Shown here in pieces: positions 23,301 to 23,555 of a DNA stretch of 23,555 nt; position 1 is the stretch's first letter; the number at the start of each line of letters is the position of its first letter. The position numbers were made by a program, and so were the translations under genes. The DNA is from an uncultured Bacilli bacterium. GTDB lineage: Bacteria; Bacillota_I; Bacilli_A; RF39; UBA660. The DNA lies in NCBI GenBank assembly GCA_934096605.1, contig CAKOMI010000021.1:1-23555 (forward strand), read 5' to 3'. The notes beneath the pieces were generated by a model. That model searched no databases. It saw only the letters and a list, made by a program, of their open reading frames with translations, and was not told where the DNA came from.

Positions 23301-23555
23301 TTATTGTAACTTCATTATTTCTTGTTTAGACAGATTGGTCACGTCCATAATTAAATTTAAGTCTAAATTTTTGGCAAGCATATTTTTAGCAATAGCAATT
23401 TTTTCAATTTTTTTACCTTTTAACGTGCCAATCTTTTCACCTTTTTTCTCACTCTCTCTTTTGATAGTATTTCTAATGTATCTTTCATCTTCTTCAGGTG
23501 TAAATACTTCCCAAAAGTTAGCATCAGTATTTAACTTAGTAATTTTTTCCATATA
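23301..23555 (-). CDS. Rpn/PD-(D/E)XK transposase-like gene, copy B, 5' end outside window
   Basis: At least 84 codons, continuing past the window edge. The visible part is the C-terminal tail typical of Rpn-family nucleases: the same ANFWEVFTPEEDERYIRNTIKRE block, then GEKIGTLKGKKIEKIAIAKNMLAKN, then LIMDVTNLSKQEIMKLQ. It keeps a longer Gly/Lys spacer than copy A and may be the intact parent. The nuclease domain would lie beyond 23555, so function cannot be judged. Confidence 0.65.
   Translation of the reverse strand, partial: YMEKITKLNTDANFWEVFTPEEDERYIRNTIKRESEKKGEKIGTLKGKKIEKIAIAKNMLAKNLDLNLIMDVTNLSKQEIMKLQ
23453..23555. repeat. Direct repeat, second copy (103 identical bases, open at window end)
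   Basis: Identical to 23029-23131 and still matching where the window stops, so the true repeat may be longer. Confidence 0.9.

Noticed and set aside
1..23555. CRISPR array, prophage or known defence cluster
   Set aside because: No regularly spaced repeats, phage structural genes, integrase, or defence effector motifs are seen; the repeats found are accounted for as the Rpn duplication, IS hairpins, operators and terminators.

Overview
The window is about 30% GC and reads as chromosome of a low-GC Firmicute (Bacilli/Erysipelotrichia-like, probably an uncultured gut lineage; inferred). The support is a glutamyl T-box, a CIRCE-controlled clpB, sigma-A promoters with TTGaca-17-TAtaaT spacing, AGGAGG-type ribosome sites, a meso-DAP-type MurE, and a SpoVID/YsxE-like pair that points to spore formation or a spore-forming ancestor. 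TGA is a stop and Trp is TGG, so the code is the standard bacterial one (table 11), not the Mollicute code.

Layout. 1-1142: the edge of a minus-strand gene, then a promoter and two tandem paralogous small proteins that share a Cys-His-Asp pattern. 1139-4407 (minus): a promoter, a glutamate T-box leader, gltX and murE in one operon. 4415-6084: a large anchored surface protein. 6148-7080: a gene remnant abutting an intact IS200-type element whose tnpA ribosome site and start codon are buried in an 18-bp hairpin. 7185-9886: a small membrane protein on the plus strand, and on the minus strand a four-gene cluster of two unknown proteins, a SpoVID-like spore-coat protein and a YsxE/CotS-like protein. 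9979-11349 (plus): a phosphomannomutase/phosphoglucomutase, convergent with clpB. ClpB (11385-13499) lacks the N-domain and is driven by a promoter overlapped by CIRCE.

13644-15334: a second surface protein, divergent from a tiny XRE regulator across an intergenic region with repeated GTCAT-type sites. 15389-19651 (minus): a radical SAM protein, an MgtA-type Mg2+ P-type ATPase and a long RpiB/LacAB-type isomerase. 19719-19848 (minus): a tRNA-Glu with the rare CUC anticodon, with its own promoter and terminator. 19936-20562: an unknown helical protein. 20617-22825: a NatAB-type ABC exporter. 22913-23555: two tandem remnants of an Rpn/PD-(D/E)XK transposase-like gene that share at least 103 identical bases.

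Most genes are housekeeping or envelope functions. The accessory signals are the Cys-His-Asp pair, the two related surface proteins (one apparently under local XRE control), the IS200 with its fossil target, and the Rpn duplication. I see no CRISPR array, prophage module or obvious new defence system.
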